DNA of 64,000 nt from the NCBI GenBank assembly GCA_029834535.1, contig JAQMWT010000533.1:124001-188000 (forward strand), given 5' to 3'. The position numbers and the translations under genes were made by a program. The first letter of the stretch is position 1. Every line of letters begins with the position of its first letter. The DNA is from Chrysophaeum taylorii. Its lineage: Eukaryota; Sar; Pelagophyceae; Pelagomonadales; Pelagomonadaceae. This document shows positions 29,868-39,417 of this stretch, piece by piece. The notes beneath the pieces are model-generated. The model searched no databases and was not told where the DNA came from. It worked only from the letters and a program-made list of their open reading frames with translations.

Positions 29868-30176
29868 TCAGTCGTCGTAGTACCACGCCGCGCAGCCGTC
29901 AAAGCCGTTGAGCTCGCACTCTTCGGCCGCGAGCATTTTCTTGAGGGTTTCCGAATCGCCCTTGTTGAGGGCCGTCAACTTTGACTCGAGCTCCTTGATT
30001 TCCGCGGCCTTGGCCTTGACCTCGAGGAGGAGGTCGTTGAGTTCTTCAACGGTACACGAATTTTCGTCGACGCAGTCGGCACCGTCGACGATCGCAAAGC
30101 GCGGCACCACAGGCTGCCTCATTGCCGGGACAAAAAAGGCGGCCGCCGAGGCGACGAGGAGCAGCAGGCGCAGCAT
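29868..30176 (-). CDS. small plastid-type coiled-coil protein
   Basis: 102 residues from the ATG at 30174-30176. MLRLLLLVASAAAFFVPAMRQP is a signal peptide with an Ala/Phe step (ASAAAF) followed by a basic stretch, the form of a bipartite plastid presequence in secondary red-plastid algae. The mature part is a single heptad-rich helix (EELNDLLLEVKAKAAEIKELESKLTAL) and a short acidic, Cys-bearing end (EECELNGFDGCAAWYYDD). Function unknown. The start is 52 bp from that of the divergent 2OG oxygenase, so they share one very short promoter region. Confidence 0.75.
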   Translation of the reverse strand: MLRLLLLVASAAAFFVPAMRQPVVPRFAIVDGADCVDENSCTVEELNDLLLEVKAKAAEIKELESKLTALNKGDSETLKKMLAAEECELNGFDGCAAWYYDD

Positions 30177-30228
30177 AATGCTTGGATAATTCGGTGATCG
30201 TCTTGAACTTAAGCTCAACACTAACCCC

Positions 30229-31290
30229 ATGTCGCTATTCTTGTTGATGATTACCGTCGTGGGGGCCGTGCCTCTGATCGATCTGGGTCCGTTCCGGAAA
30301 AACAAAGGGGACGTCGAGGGTGTCGCCAGCGCCGTCGATGCCGCGTGCCGCGAGGTCGGGTTCTTCGTCGTCGTTAACCACGGCGTCCCGGAAGGTGTCC
30401 TGCGGCGGGGGTGGCGCGCTATCGAAACTTTTTTTGATTTGCCTACGGCCGAAAAAAAGAAAGCGCCGCAGATGAGCGCGAGCTATCCGTACGGGTATTC
30501 GGCACTCGAGGGCGAGACGCTGGCGGCGGGGGCGGGCGAGCAGAGCCTGCCCGACGAGCAGAGCCTGCCCGACCTCAAGGAAATGTTCTCGACGGGTCCG
30601 TACGATCCGCCCCCGGGCATCGCCGGCCCGCGATACCCAGCTCTCGAGGGTTTCGAGAAGGCCTGGCACGAGTACTACGTGGCGATGGAGGGCCTTTCGA
30701 AACTCCTGCTGGCCGTGTTCGCGAGAGCGCTCGGACTCCGCGACGATTATTTCGGGGAATTTTCTGACCGTCACGCGTGTTCGCTTCGGGCTCTCAATTA
30801 TCCGTCGCAGGACGAATTCGGGGACGTTTCGGGACGGCTGCGAGCCTCGCCGCACACGGACTATGGCTCGCTCACCATTCTCCGCTCGGGCGGTCCGGGC
30901 CTCCAAGCGAGGAACCGGTCCACCGGCGAGTGGACGGACGTTCCGTTTCTCCGCCAGTCCCACTTCGTCATCAACCTGGGGGACCTCATGAGCCGCTGGA
31001 CCAACGACAGATGGGTTTCAACGCCCCACCGCGTCATTTTTACGAACTCATCCCGGCGGCGAAAAAGGTGGTGGCGGCGACGAAGAGGTGGTGGAGGAGA
31101 CCGCCGCCAGTCGGTCGCCTTCTTCCACAACCTCAACCCCGACGCCAACGTCACCGTCATCGACACCTGCGTCGCTCCCGGCGAGGACCCCAAGTACCCG
31201 CCCATCCTCGCGATGGACCACCTCATGCACAAGCACCGCGCCGCCACCACTTTCCCCCCTGCTACTGGCAAAAAGTTGAGTGAATCATAA
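30229..31290 (+). CDS. 2-oxoglutarate/Fe(II) oxygenase, isopenicillin-N-synthase-like
   Basis: 353 residues. VPLIDLGPF and CREVGFFVVVNHGVP give the DIOX N-terminal domain. HTDYGSLTIL (His about 209, Asp about 211) and TPHRVIF (His about 267) give the 2-His-1-carboxylate iron site, and RRQSVAFFHN gives the Arg-x-Ser that binds 2-oxoglutarate. An Arg/Gly-rich insert (about 277-292) precedes that motif. The first ~14 residues are hydrophobic; they could be a membrane or signal segment or read-through of 5' sequence. The substrate is unknown in this broad family. The stop shares its last base with the next gene's ATG. Confidence 0.9.
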   Translation: MSLFLLMITVVGAVPLIDLGPFRKNKGDVEGVASAVDAACREVGFFVVVNHGVPEGVLRRGWRAIETFFDLPTAEKKKAPQMSASYPYGYSALEGETLAAGAGEQSLPDEQSLPDLKEMFSTGPYDPPPGIAGPRYPALEGFEKAWHEYYVAMEGLSKLLLAVFARALGLRDDYFGEFSDRHACSLRALNYPSQDEFGDVSGRLRASPHTDYGSLTILRSGGPGLQARNRSTGEWTDVPFLRQSHFVINLGDLMSRWTNDRWVSTPHRVIFTNSSRRRKRWWRRRRGGGGDRRQSVAFFHNLNPDANVTVIDTCVAPGEDPKYPPILAMDHLMHKHRAATTFPPATGKKLSES

Positions 31291-32432
31291 TGACGTCATA
31301 CGAAGAGGCCGTGCGGGCGCTCGCGGCCGCGGGTGCGCGACGCGACGAGCGGGACAGCGAGTTCGAGGCGTCGGCGTCGCCGGACGTGGTGCGCGAGATT
31401 CAGGCGTTGTACCGCGCGGGCGCTTCGACGCGCGAGCTTCGCGAAGCGTTCATCGCGCTCGAGACGCGCGAGAAGCGGGAGCTGAGCGCTTCGGTGAGTC
31501 CCGACGAGCGCGCCGAGCTGCTGGCGGCGGCGGCGCGCATGGAGGCCGAGGACACGCCGGCGGCGCGCGCGGCCTATCGGGCTACCTACTGCCGGGTCCG
31601 CGACGACGTCAAGCTCCGCGACAAGCTCTCCAAGGTCGCCGACGAAGGCCTCGAGGCGGCGTGGCGCGAGGCCGACGACCTCGAGAGGAGGGGCTTGCCT
31701 CCGCAGGATGTCGCGGCCGAGCTGCGACGCCGGATTCCCGAGGCCGACCTCCGGGCGATGGACGAACTGGTGGAGCGTCCGGTGCTGCCCGCCGCCCAGA
31801 AGGAGAAGAAAAAGACGTCGACCGCCTCGCCCCTCGAGCGCGGCTTTCTTGAGAACAGCGGCCTGGGACGACGACGACGCCGCCGCCGCCGCCGCGACGA
31901 AAAAGAGGTCCCGCCGCGGGGAACTGAGGCGCGCGCGGTGGCGATGTTGGTGGCGTCGCGGTTGGCGGTTTCCGAGCCGGCGGTCGCCGAGGCTGCCGTC
32001 GCCGAAGCGGTCGCCGCGTACGCGCGACTGCGGAAGGCGCCGCACGTCGCGGACATGAGCGCCATTTTTGAGGCGTCTGCCGAGGCTGCGGCGCGCCTCG
32101 AGGAGACCGACCGCGCCGCGGGCTTCGTCGCGGGCGTCGTAAGACGGTCCCTCCCCGAACGCGAGGGTCCTGCCCTCCACGCGCCGGTCGTCGACTTCAT
32201 GCTCGAGGTGCACGCCCGCCGCACGGCTGGCGAGGACGACGCTCGCCTCAAGCGGGACGTACTCGCCCACCTCGAACGTCACGGGCCGGGCTTCTTGGAG
32301 CATATGGCAGCCTGCGCGGCACTCATCGAGGCCCTCCAAGAGCACCCCATCCTCGAGACGAAGGACCACCTGATCCGGTCGACCCTCCTCGATCACTACA
32401 TTAATAATAATAATATTAATAACCCTCATTAA
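31290..32432 (+). CDS. helical protein of unknown family overlapping the upstream stop
   Basis: 380 residues starting at the A of TAATG. It is almost wholly alpha-helical by composition (Ala, Glu, Arg, Leu), in two halves separated by a Lys/Arg-rich linker with a poly-Arg run (about 192-201). Third positions are strongly G/C, like real genes nearby. The C-terminus ends in an Asn/Ile run (DHYINNNNINNPH) over an AAT repeat, which may be frame drift into 3' sequence. I recognise no domain. The stop is 30 bp from the eL6 start. An alternative is that transcription begins inside the oxygenase gene and translation at a later Met. Confidence 0.6.
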   Translation: MTSYEEAVRALAAAGARRDERDSEFEASASPDVVREIQALYRAGASTRELREAFIALETREKRELSASVSPDERAELLAAAARMEAEDTPAARAAYRATYCRVRDDVKLRDKLSKVADEGLEAAWREADDLERRGLPPQDVAAELRRRIPEADLRAMDELVERPVLPAAQKEKKKTSTASPLERGFLENSGLGRRRRRRRRRDEKEVPPRGTEARAVAMLVASRLAVSEPAVAEAAVAEAVAAYARLRKAPHVADMSAIFEASAEAAARLEETDRAAGFVAGVVRRSLPEREGPALHAPVVDFMLEVHARRTAGEDDARLKRDVLAHLERHGPGFLEHMAACAALIEALQEHPILETKDHLIRSTLLDHYINNNNINNPH

Positions 32433-32462
32433 TCCTCTTCGCCAACCAACAAAAGTAGGAAG

Positions 32463-33041
32463 ATGGTCGCCGGGAAGCGGACCAAGGGCGAGGCGCGCGC
32501 GCCGCGGTTCTACCCGGCCTACGACATCAAGCCCAAGGCAAAAGCGGCCCCCGCGAACCCGCCCAAGATGCGCGCGTCGCTGACCCCCGGGACCATCGTG
32601 ATTGTGCTCGCCGGGCGGTTCCGCGGGAAGCGATGCGTGATGCTCAAAGCCCTCGGCGAGTCCGGGCTGATCGTGGTTAGCGGGCCCTATTCGGTGAACG
32701 GCGTCCCGATCCGCCGTGTGAACCCGGCCTACGTCATTGCGACGAGCACCAAGGTTGACGTCTCTAGCGTCGACGCTTCCAAGTTTGATGACGAGTACTT
32801 TAGCAACAACAAAAACACGAAAAAGACCGAAAAGAAAGCTGCCGCTGCCGACGACGAAGAGGAATTCTTCGCCACCGAAAAAGAGGAGGAGCCCAAGGTG
32901 AGCGAGAAGCGCAAGGTCGACCAGGCCGCCGTCGACGACCAGCTCCTTCCCATTGTCGAGCAGACCCCGATGCTCAAGGAGTACCTCGCCGCCCTCTTCA
33001 CGCTTACCAAAGGCATGAAGCCCCACGAGCTGAAGTGGTAA
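32463..33041 (+). CDS. RPL6: 60S ribosomal protein eL6
   Basis: 192 residues. The KOW-like core LTPGTIVIVLAGRFRGKRCVML, LIVVSGPYSVNGVPIRRVNPAYVIATSTKVD and the C-terminal LKEYLAALFTLTKGMKPHELKW are typical of eL6. An acidic/Lys-rich insert lies at about 115-150. It is a cytosolic large-subunit protein. Only 30 bp separate it from the upstream stop, so its 5' UTR must be very short or lie within the preceding gene. Confidence 0.95.
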   Translation: MVAGKRTKGEARAPRFYPAYDIKPKAKAAPANPPKMRASLTPGTIVIVLAGRFRGKRCVMLKALGESGLIVVSGPYSVNGVPIRRVNPAYVIATSTKVDVSSVDASKFDDEYFSNNKNTKKTEKKAAAADDEEEFFATEKEEEPKVSEKRKVDQAAVDDQLLPIVEQTPMLKEYLAALFTLTKGMKPHELKW

Positions 33042-33261
33042 AAACATTATACTTTCGCTGCCGGCCGGCCGGCCGGCCGTCCATCCGGGGTAAGGGGGTG
33101 TACTTTATTTCGCGTAGAGGAGAGTGAGCAAAGAAGTGGACGTCGTTGGAGTCCAACAAGGTGTTCTACGACGCTGGCGGCGCTCCCAACGAGCACAGCT
33201 CGCAGATAGCCTCGTCGTTGTTTAGGTACCGGAATACCGTGCTGCTCTCAACACGCACGGC

Positions 33262-33269
33262 ACGAAGAA

Positions 33270-33300
<31 letters not shown>

Positions 33301-33302
33301 GG
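33262..33302. repeat. (AAG)n microsatellite
   Basis: GAA/AAG triplet run between eL6 and the plastid-type gene, in the presumed 3' region of both. A GGCC run also lies at about 33061-33078. Confidence 0.8.
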
Positions 33303-33335
33303 GGTTAAATAAGAGACACAGGGCAATAATCTCCG

Positions 33336-34094
33336 TTACTTCACATACTTAAATGAGAGGGATTTGCCCAGGCCCATGTCGACGCCGTCCCACTTATCGA
33401 CGGCGGCCGCGGCGGCGGCCTTTGTCGCAAACTCGACGATGCCGGATGTGGCCTCGGCGAAGACGTCGTCGGCACCTTTCGTGGTGAGAGAAACGACCTC
33501 CCCGAATTCCTCGAGGGAAATTCGCACAGCTGCCTCGCCCATACCCCCCGGGAAACCGTCGAAGGCGAGCTTGTTAGAGGTGAAGGCGGGTTGTTTCACG
33601 AGATCGTCGACTCGAGCGAAAATTTGTTTATAGATCTCGACGTTGCCGTACCGGGACTGGGCGGCCTCCGGGGTGTTGATGTACTCCATAAAGGCGTTCG
33701 CGCCGTTGATGTCTCCCGAGTCGAGCAATGCCTGCCAGGCCTTTTTGATCGCAGGCTTCTCGTAAATAATTTTCTCGAAGTTAGACGCGTCAGCCGCCGG
33801 TGTCTTGCCGTTGTTATATGGTTCGGCCGCCTCGGTCCTGACGCGGGCCTCGACGAGCATGATTTTCAGCTCGACGTCTCCGTCGGTCGGGTTGAAGGGG
33901 ATGTTGAGTTCTCTTAGCTCGTACATTACTGACTCGACGGTCATGTCCTTCACCTTGTTGAACTCGTCAGTCACAGCGGGGTCGTTCATGTCGAGGGCGG
34001 TTGACCTCACGATTACGCCCAGTCGTCGCGTCGTCGGAACGACAAACGCGAGCGACGGAGCCGTCAGCAGCATGCACACCACCTTGTCGATCAT
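33336..34094 (-). CDS. plastid-type protein of unknown function
   Basis: 252 residues from ATG 34092-34094; the frame opens further upstream but that part lacks a presequence look. MIDKVVCMLLTAPSLAFVVPTTRR reads as a signal peptide with SLAF/VVP cleavage and a basic transit part. A short SAP-like helical pair follows (VESVMYELRELNIPFNPTDGDVELKIMLVEAR), then a helical middle and a C-terminal ~80 residues with RRM-like beta-alpha alternation (AVRISLEEFGEVVSLTTK, TSGIVEFATKAAAAAAVDKW). A plastid RNA/DNA-binding role is a guess. It is divergent from the ABC transporter, 114 bp apart. Confidence 0.75.
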   Translation of the reverse strand: MIDKVVCMLLTAPSLAFVVPTTRRLGVIVRSTALDMNDPAVTDEFNKVKDMTVESVMYELRELNIPFNPTDGDVELKIMLVEARVRTEAAEPYNNGKTPAADASNFEKIIYEKPAIKKAWQALLDSGDINGANAFMEYINTPEAAQSRYGNVEIYKQIFARVDDLVKQPAFTSNKLAFDGFPGGMGEAAVRISLEEFGEVVSLTTKGADDVFAEATSGIVEFATKAAAAAAVDKWDGVDMGLGKSLSFKYVK

Positions 34095-34208
34095 CGCCGG
34101 ATGAAATCGAAATCGAAAACCTCGTTGAATTACGAACAAACACCCCCCCCCATCTCGTACTACTACTACTAACTCTTAAAAAAAAAACCCTTCCCCTAAG
34201 GGGAAACT

Positions 34209-37200
34209 ATGATGATGGAGGCACCAAACAACAGCAAGAAGAAGAAGAAGTCCTCCGTCGGACGGGTCGCGGGGTGGTGCGCGTTCGCGGTTCTGATGGT
34301 GTCGTGGCTCGCGGGGAACTACGGCGTCGTCCAGCTCCAGATCGATAAGGCTCGCATGACGATATTCAAGGAGGAAGACCTGCGAAGAATGTTCCTCGAT
34401 GCGTCTGCCAACACGAGCGCGACGGAAAAAATCGAGGCCGCTCGCGAGGACGCCTCGGCGCTGTACCGGTGGCTCGTCCACGGGTCCCCCAAGAGCGTCG
34501 TCCCCTGGGAGGACTTTGGGGACGGCGAGCCGTGGCTGAACCGAACGGCGTACGCGGTCGGCCACTGCGACGACAAGAGGCTCGGGCTTCTCGCCCAAGG
34601 TAAGATCGACGACGACGTGTGCGGTCCGTGGGCACGACCGCGGGCCGACGGGTGCGCGGGGGGCTTTTACCAGCCCCCGACGGCGCGCGAGGACGAGTGC
34701 GGCACGCGAACGGCTTCTAGCTGTCCTTCCGGCTGCTTCTGCCCGGTCGGGTTCACGTGCTTCGTCGCGTGCCTCTACGGCGCCTCCTGCCTGGTCTCGA
34801 CGCAGGATTCCAACCTCTCGCACCACTGTTCGTGGCCCACACCCCTCAAACACACGGATGGCAGCGCCTACGCGGTCGACGCGGCCGTCGTCTGTCCGGG
34901 CGTCGCCTTCGAGACGACGTGTCCTCCCGGGAAGTATTGCGCGACGCCGACGGAGGTGCCCCAGGTGTGTCCCAAGGGACACTACTGCCCCGAGGGCTCC
35001 TTCGCACCGCGCCACTGCCCCTTCTTCACCCAGTGCGGCGAGACGGGCCTGAAGGCTCCCGACATTCACGTCGCCGCCGCCGCCTCCTTGCTCGGCAGCT
35101 TCGCGGCGTTTCTCTTCCTCTTCCAGACCTCGCGCTTCTTCAGGAACCGGATCCGACGCCTCCGCGAGGCTGTCCGCGAGCAGCGCCTCCGACGCCACGA
35201 GCAGGCCCTCGAGCGTACGGCGGCGCGGTTGGCCAACCGCGTCATTTTTGCGACGCTGCCCCCCGATAACGACGTCGAGGACGAGGAATCGTCGACGATG
35301 TACTTGTGCGGCGCGGCCCTCCTTCCGGCATTCTCGGACGACGACGACGACGACGAGGAGGAGGAGGAGGAGTCTCCGTCTACGACAACGCGCCTCCACA
35401 ACAACAACCGCCCCTCGCTCCTCGAACTCGCGCCGCACGAGCCCGAGTCGTTGTCTTCGTCTTCTTCGAGGGAAGCCGCTGCTGGTCGACGCGGATCGAG
35501 GAGCGGGGGGGGGGTGTCGTCGCGGTCCGATTTAGGCATGCTCCGGTCGCTCAGGCACAAGACGGGCGGCGAGCGCGTCGACCTCGAGTTCGAGAGGCTG
35601 GGCCTGAGCGTCCAGGCGTCGAACGGCAGACCGATGAAAGTCCTGGAGGGCGTGACGGGCGCGTTTCGGGCGGGCCGCGTAGCGGCGATCATGGGCCCCT
35701 CGGGCGCGGGCAAGAGCACGCTCCTCAAGGTGCTGGGTGGCCGCGTCGACAAGTCGACCGAGGCCATCACCCCCGGGTCGATCGTGCGGGTCAACGGCGA
35801 CGCGTCGATACCCCTCCAGCACATCGCCCCCCTCTGCGCCTTCGTGCCGCAGGAGGACGTGATGCATCGCGAGCTCTCGGTCTACGAGCTCCTGGAATTT
35901 TCGGCCTCGACGCGCCTCCCGCTCGGCCGGCGCGAACGCCGTCTCGTAGTTCGCGACGTCCTCTCGGCCCTCGGCCTCCAGAAAGTCAAGCACTCGGTCG
36001 TCGGGGACGCCGTCAAGCGCGGCATCTCGGGCGGCCAACGCAAGCGCTGCAATCTCGCGATGGAACTCGTCGCCGATCCGTGCGTCTGCTTCGCCGACGA
36101 ACCCACCTCGGGCCTCGACAGCGCGACCTCCCTCGACGTCGTCAAGGTCCTGCACGCGCTCGCGCGCAAGGGGGCCAACATCGTCGTCGTCCTCCACCAA
36201 CCGGCGCTGCAGATATTCGAGAGCTTTTCCGATCTTCTACTCCTCGCGCCCGGAGGCCGCACGGCGTACCTCGGCGCGCCAAAGGGCGCGAGACACCACT
36301 TCGACCGCCTCGGCTTCTCGTGCCCCCCGAACTGGTCGCCCCCCGATTTCTACATGCAACTCCTCTCCTCCTCGGCTCGAGAACTCCGCGTCGACGTCGC
36401 GAGCGAGTGGGCCCGCGCCGCCTCGGTCCTCTCCGCCTCGGACGCCACCACCTCGTCGTCGAGCACCAGCAGCAGCATCATCGCCGACGCGCGCCGCCTG
36501 ATCGAGGCCGCCGCCGAGGACCGAGCCCCGCCGGCCTGGACTACCCAGCTCTATCTCCAGTTCGTTCGAGCGATCGTCCGACAGCGGCGCGTCGCCTGGT
36601 CGATCGCGGGCGACGTCGCCGTCCAGGCGCTCGCCGGCGGCGGCATCGGCCTCCTCTTCACCGACTTTGCCTTCAAAAACACCCAGCTCGTCAACTTCAT
36701 GGTCTCGATCGCCCTCGGCATGACCCTCACGCTCGCCGCCGTCGGCACCTTCGCCAAGGGCCGCGCCACCTTCATCAGAGAGTGCTGCAGCGCCGGCGGC
36801 GGCGGCCTGTCGACCTCGGCCTACTTTGTCGCCGTCAACGTCGCCGACCTTCCGCGATTCGCCGCGCTCGCGACCGTCTTCGTCATCACCTTTTACCCGC
36901 TCGCTCACCCCCGCTGCTCGCTCGGAGTCTACGTCCTCTCCGCCTGCGCCGACGCCTTCGCCGCCAGCGGCTTTGGCTACGTCGCCGGCGCCACCTTCGA
37001 CGAACAGACCGCCCAACTCGCCGCTCTCTGCATCGCCCTCGTCCTCGCCTTGTTCTCGGGCGTCCATCCCACGATCCGACAGATGCAGCGCATCCTCCTC
37101 CCCTTGCACTACGGCTCCCACGACCGCTACTTTGTCGAGATCCTCTTCGTCGAGGAGGTCGTCAAGATGAGCGAGGCCTTCCGCATGCCGCCCTCCTTCT

Positions 37201-37475
37201 ACGCCCAGCCCGAATCCTCCGTCCTCGCCCAGCTCGTCGCCTACGGCTACTTCATCACCGACGTCTCCGCCTACTGGGCCGGCCACTACATACGCTACCT
37301 CGACATCGCCACCCTCGTCGCCATCGGCCTCGCCGCGCGGGCCCTGGCCTTCGCCTGCCTCGTCCAATTCAACCAGTCCGCCCTCTGCCGCGAGTCTACC
37401 TGGTCCATCCTCCATCGCCACATCATCGTTTCCCGCCTCTTCCCCGGCTCGAGGGCCCGCTCCTCCTCCTTGTGA
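34209..37475 (+). CDS. ABCG-type half transporter with Cys-rich ectodomain
   Basis: 1088 residues. There is an N-terminal signal anchor (about 20-42), a Cys-rich extracellular region (about 160-290: CPSGCFCPVGFTC, CPPGKYC, CPKGHYCPEG), then a membrane segment (about 293-312). This layout is that of plant ABCG24/28-type transporters. After an acidic, Ser-rich linker the nucleotide-binding domain has Walker A GPSGAGKST (about 497), signature ISGGQRKR (about 606), Walker B VCFADEPTSGLDS (about 625) and the H-loop LHQP. ABC2-type membrane helices occupy about 780-1060. As half transporters these must dimerise. The family moves lipids, sterols or hormones; the substrate here is unknown. No intron is needed. 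Confidence 0.95.
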   Translation: MMMEAPNNSKKKKKSSVGRVAGWCAFAVLMVSWLAGNYGVVQLQIDKARMTIFKEEDLRRMFLDASANTSATEKIEAAREDASALYRWLVHGSPKSVVPWEDFGDGEPWLNRTAYAVGHCDDKRLGLLAQGKIDDDVCGPWARPRADGCAGGFYQPPTAREDECGTRTASSCPSGCFCPVGFTCFVACLYGASCLVSTQDSNLSHHCSWPTPLKHTDGSAYAVDAAVVCPGVAFETTCPPGKYCATPTEVPQVCPKGHYCPEGSFAPRHCPFFTQCGETGLKAPDIHVAAAASLLGSFAAFLFLFQTSRFFRNRIRRLREAVREQRLRRHEQALERTAARLANRVIFATLPPDNDVEDEESSTMYLCGAALLPAFSDDDDDDEEEEEESPSTTTRLHNNNRPSLLELAPHEPESLSSSSSREAAAGRRGSRSGGGVSSRSDLGMLRSLRHKTGGERVDLEFERLGLSVQASNGRPMKVLEGVTGAFRAGRVAAIMGPSGAGKSTLLKVLGGRVDKSTEAITPGSIVRVNGDASIPLQHIAPLCAFVPQEDVMHRELSVYELLEFSASTRLPLGRRERRLVVRDVLSALGLQKVKHSVVGDAVKRGISGGQRKRCNLAMELVADPCVCFADEPTSGLDSATSLDVVKVLHALARKGANIVVVLHQPALQIFESFSDLLLLAPGGRTAYLGAPKGARHHFDRLGFSCPPNWSPPDFYMQLLSSSARELRVDVASEWARAASVLSASDATTSSSSTSSSIIADARRLIEAAAEDRAPPAWTTQLYLQFVRAIVRQRRVAWSIAGDVAVQALAGGGIGLLFTDFAFKNTQLVNFMVSIALGMTLTLAAVGTFAKGRATFIRECCSAGGGGLSTSAYFVAVNVADLPRFAALATVFVITFYPLAHPRCSLGVYVLSACADAFAASGFGYVAGATFDEQTAQLAALCIALVLALFSGVHPTIRQMQRILLPLHYGSHDRYFVEILFVEEVVKMSEAFRMPPSFYAQPESSVLAQLVAYGYFITDVSAYWAGHYIRYLDIATLVAIGLAARALAFACLVQFNQSALCRESTWSILHRHIIVSRLFPGSRARSSSL

Positions 37476-37777
37476 TGCTCCGGCAACCCGTTTCCTTGTT
37501 TGGTAGACCAACGGGATTTTTTTTTTTCAATCCCCTTGCTTGCTTGCTTCGACCAAGGAGATTTTGTTCGACCAACCCCCTTGCTTCTTGGACCTTCGAC
37601 TCGCGGGGGCGACGTGTAGATGTGACCTGTGATCTGTGTGTTGTTGACTCCGTCGTCGTCGTTTTTTCTTCAAGACACAAGATAAGCATATCATCCTCCT
37701 CCTCCACAACGGAATAATAATAATAATAATAAGGATTCGAAGGAAGATACGACGCTTAGCTAATAAGTGGTGCCGAT

Positions 37778-38520
37778 ATGGACGAGAGAAAGCTTCCGTC
37801 GTCGATGGGCGTTCAGATCGAAGCAAGGTACATCACGGGCCCCCGAATCTCCTTCTACGGTGCGCGACATCCTGGCAAGTCTGTTGTTGTGACGACCTGC
37901 GTCCATCAGGCGAGGCCGGCGGGAGCTTCGGACACACGAGATGCAAGCCGCGGACCATGGTCAATTTATTTTGAACATTTCGACCACGATCACCCTCCAT
38001 CATCATCAGGGAGTCCGGAGCGTGACTCCTGGCCCGGCGCATTATGCGGACGGCATGAACGCGAACTTGGTGAGAATCAATCTGTGCCGTCGCGGCGACG
38101 GGTGGCAGGTACTACTGACGCGAAGAGGGACTGCTCCGACTCACTCATTCAGCCCAGGAAAGCGGGTCTTGAACGAAAAACAGGTCTGTGTCATGCCAAC
38201 GTCGAAACAACATCGCAGATCCAAAGACTGAACATGCACCGCGCCAAGCAAAAGAATTGGCCGAGCTCCGTCGATCTCAACGCGACAACCGTCTCGTCAT
38301 CGTCAAAGAGGGCAGACTGCATTTTTGGTCGAACCACCACGTCGAGGCCCTTCTTCGATCCGCTAGAGCACTCCGCCAAGCGAGCCATAAAAGAGAAACT
38401 TCTCAAGAAGCAACGAGGGGGAGACGCCGACGACGAAGACGTCCCCCGATTCCGACATCAAGATTCCATCCATTCGGACACCACTGTCCAGTAGCATCGA
38501 AGGAAACAAGGACTGGATGA
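37778..38520 (+). CDS. STPG/SHIPPO-like protein, four exons (predicted)
   Basis: Reconstructed by joining GT-AG introns. Exons 37778-37827, 37910-38069, 38153-38183 and 38219-38520; introns of 82, 83 and 35 nt. The join keeps frame for 180 residues. Exon 2 contains RSVTPGPAHYADG, the PGP-x-x-Y core of sperm-tail PG-rich (STPG/SHIPPO) repeats found in ciliary and centriolar proteins, preceded by ILNISTTITLHHH. Exon 4 gives PRQAKELAELRRSQRDNRLVIVKEGRLHFWSN with well-biased codons. The last ~50 residues are uncertain: a neighbouring frame there is equally plausible, so a fifth exon or another stop is possible. If right, the host keeps flagellar genes. Confidence 0.5.
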
Positions 38521-39417
38521 CGTCCAGCACCAGATTGATGATTCAGGATGATGTCGCAGGGGCACGTATTTTTTTTATCGTCACTCGCTTCACGTCCGTA
38601 GTTGGCTGAAGACTCGAGACGCGCGAGAGCGAAGAAACGGCTTTATTATTTTCTTTCTTTCTTTCTTTCTTTCTTTATAGCGAGACTACTCGTGGGCAAA
38701 ATTTCGACCGAAATTTCATTCAGCTTTGGAAGGTCGAAGTCGTCCTTCCTGGAACAGTGTTGCCTCTTGTTGATGTACTGCGGGGCAGGGTGTGCAATCT
38801 CGAGGGGAACGACCGGTGTATAGCGCAAAACTTGGCGATGTCGCTATGACGGAGTATCTGCCGCGCCGCAGCCTCTTCCCTCCTCGTTCTTCGAGCTGTC
38901 CCTCTGAACCTACGTATCTCTCCGTGTTCTTCCGCTTTTTGTTTTATGGATACACTACCTAAAGAGCGACACCACCTCGTTGTTTCGACGACGCCGGTTT
39001 GTGTAGTTGATCCGACGAGAGTCAAGAGTAGATATGCATGGAACCTGGTTCGTGTGTTGTTTGCTGATTTGGGAAAATGTATTTAATCTGGACTGTAATA
39101 TCGACTTGGCAGTGTGCGACGTGATGGTGGGCTGACATCTCGGTTGCTCGCGCGTTGATGGTCTCTCCTCTTCTTCCTTGCTTCAACCCTCATTCCACTT
39201 TTTACACAATCATCCGTCAATCGTTCTGCGCGGTGTCGCATTTATATCAAACTAGCTACCTTATAATTCCCATGTCTGCTTCGCATGCATGCATGAAAGG
39301 CGGTTACGACATTAATTAAACCCGTCAGACTTGGCGTTCCTATCAGTAACAACGCGAGACTTTTATTTATCAAGTCATCCTCTAGAATTCATAGTACAAG
39401 CAGAGGCGATGGTGATG
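38521..39417. other. intergenic with (TTTC)n
   Basis: Contains (CTTT)n at about 38653-38680. It is AT-richer than genes nearby and no gene was recognised. Confidence 0.5.

Noticed and set aside
31068-31110. GT-AG stretch inside the 2OG oxygenase (43 nt)
   Set aside because: Removing it breaks the frame and deletes the Arg of the Arg-x-Ser co-substrate motif.
31296-33047. 583-codon - strand frame across two + strand genes
   Set aside because: It crosses the stop/start region and eL6; composition is typical of a shadow frame with no domain.
35306-37717. 803-codon + frame within the ABCG gene
   Set aside because: Arg/Pro-rich shadow of the ABCG coding sequence in another frame.
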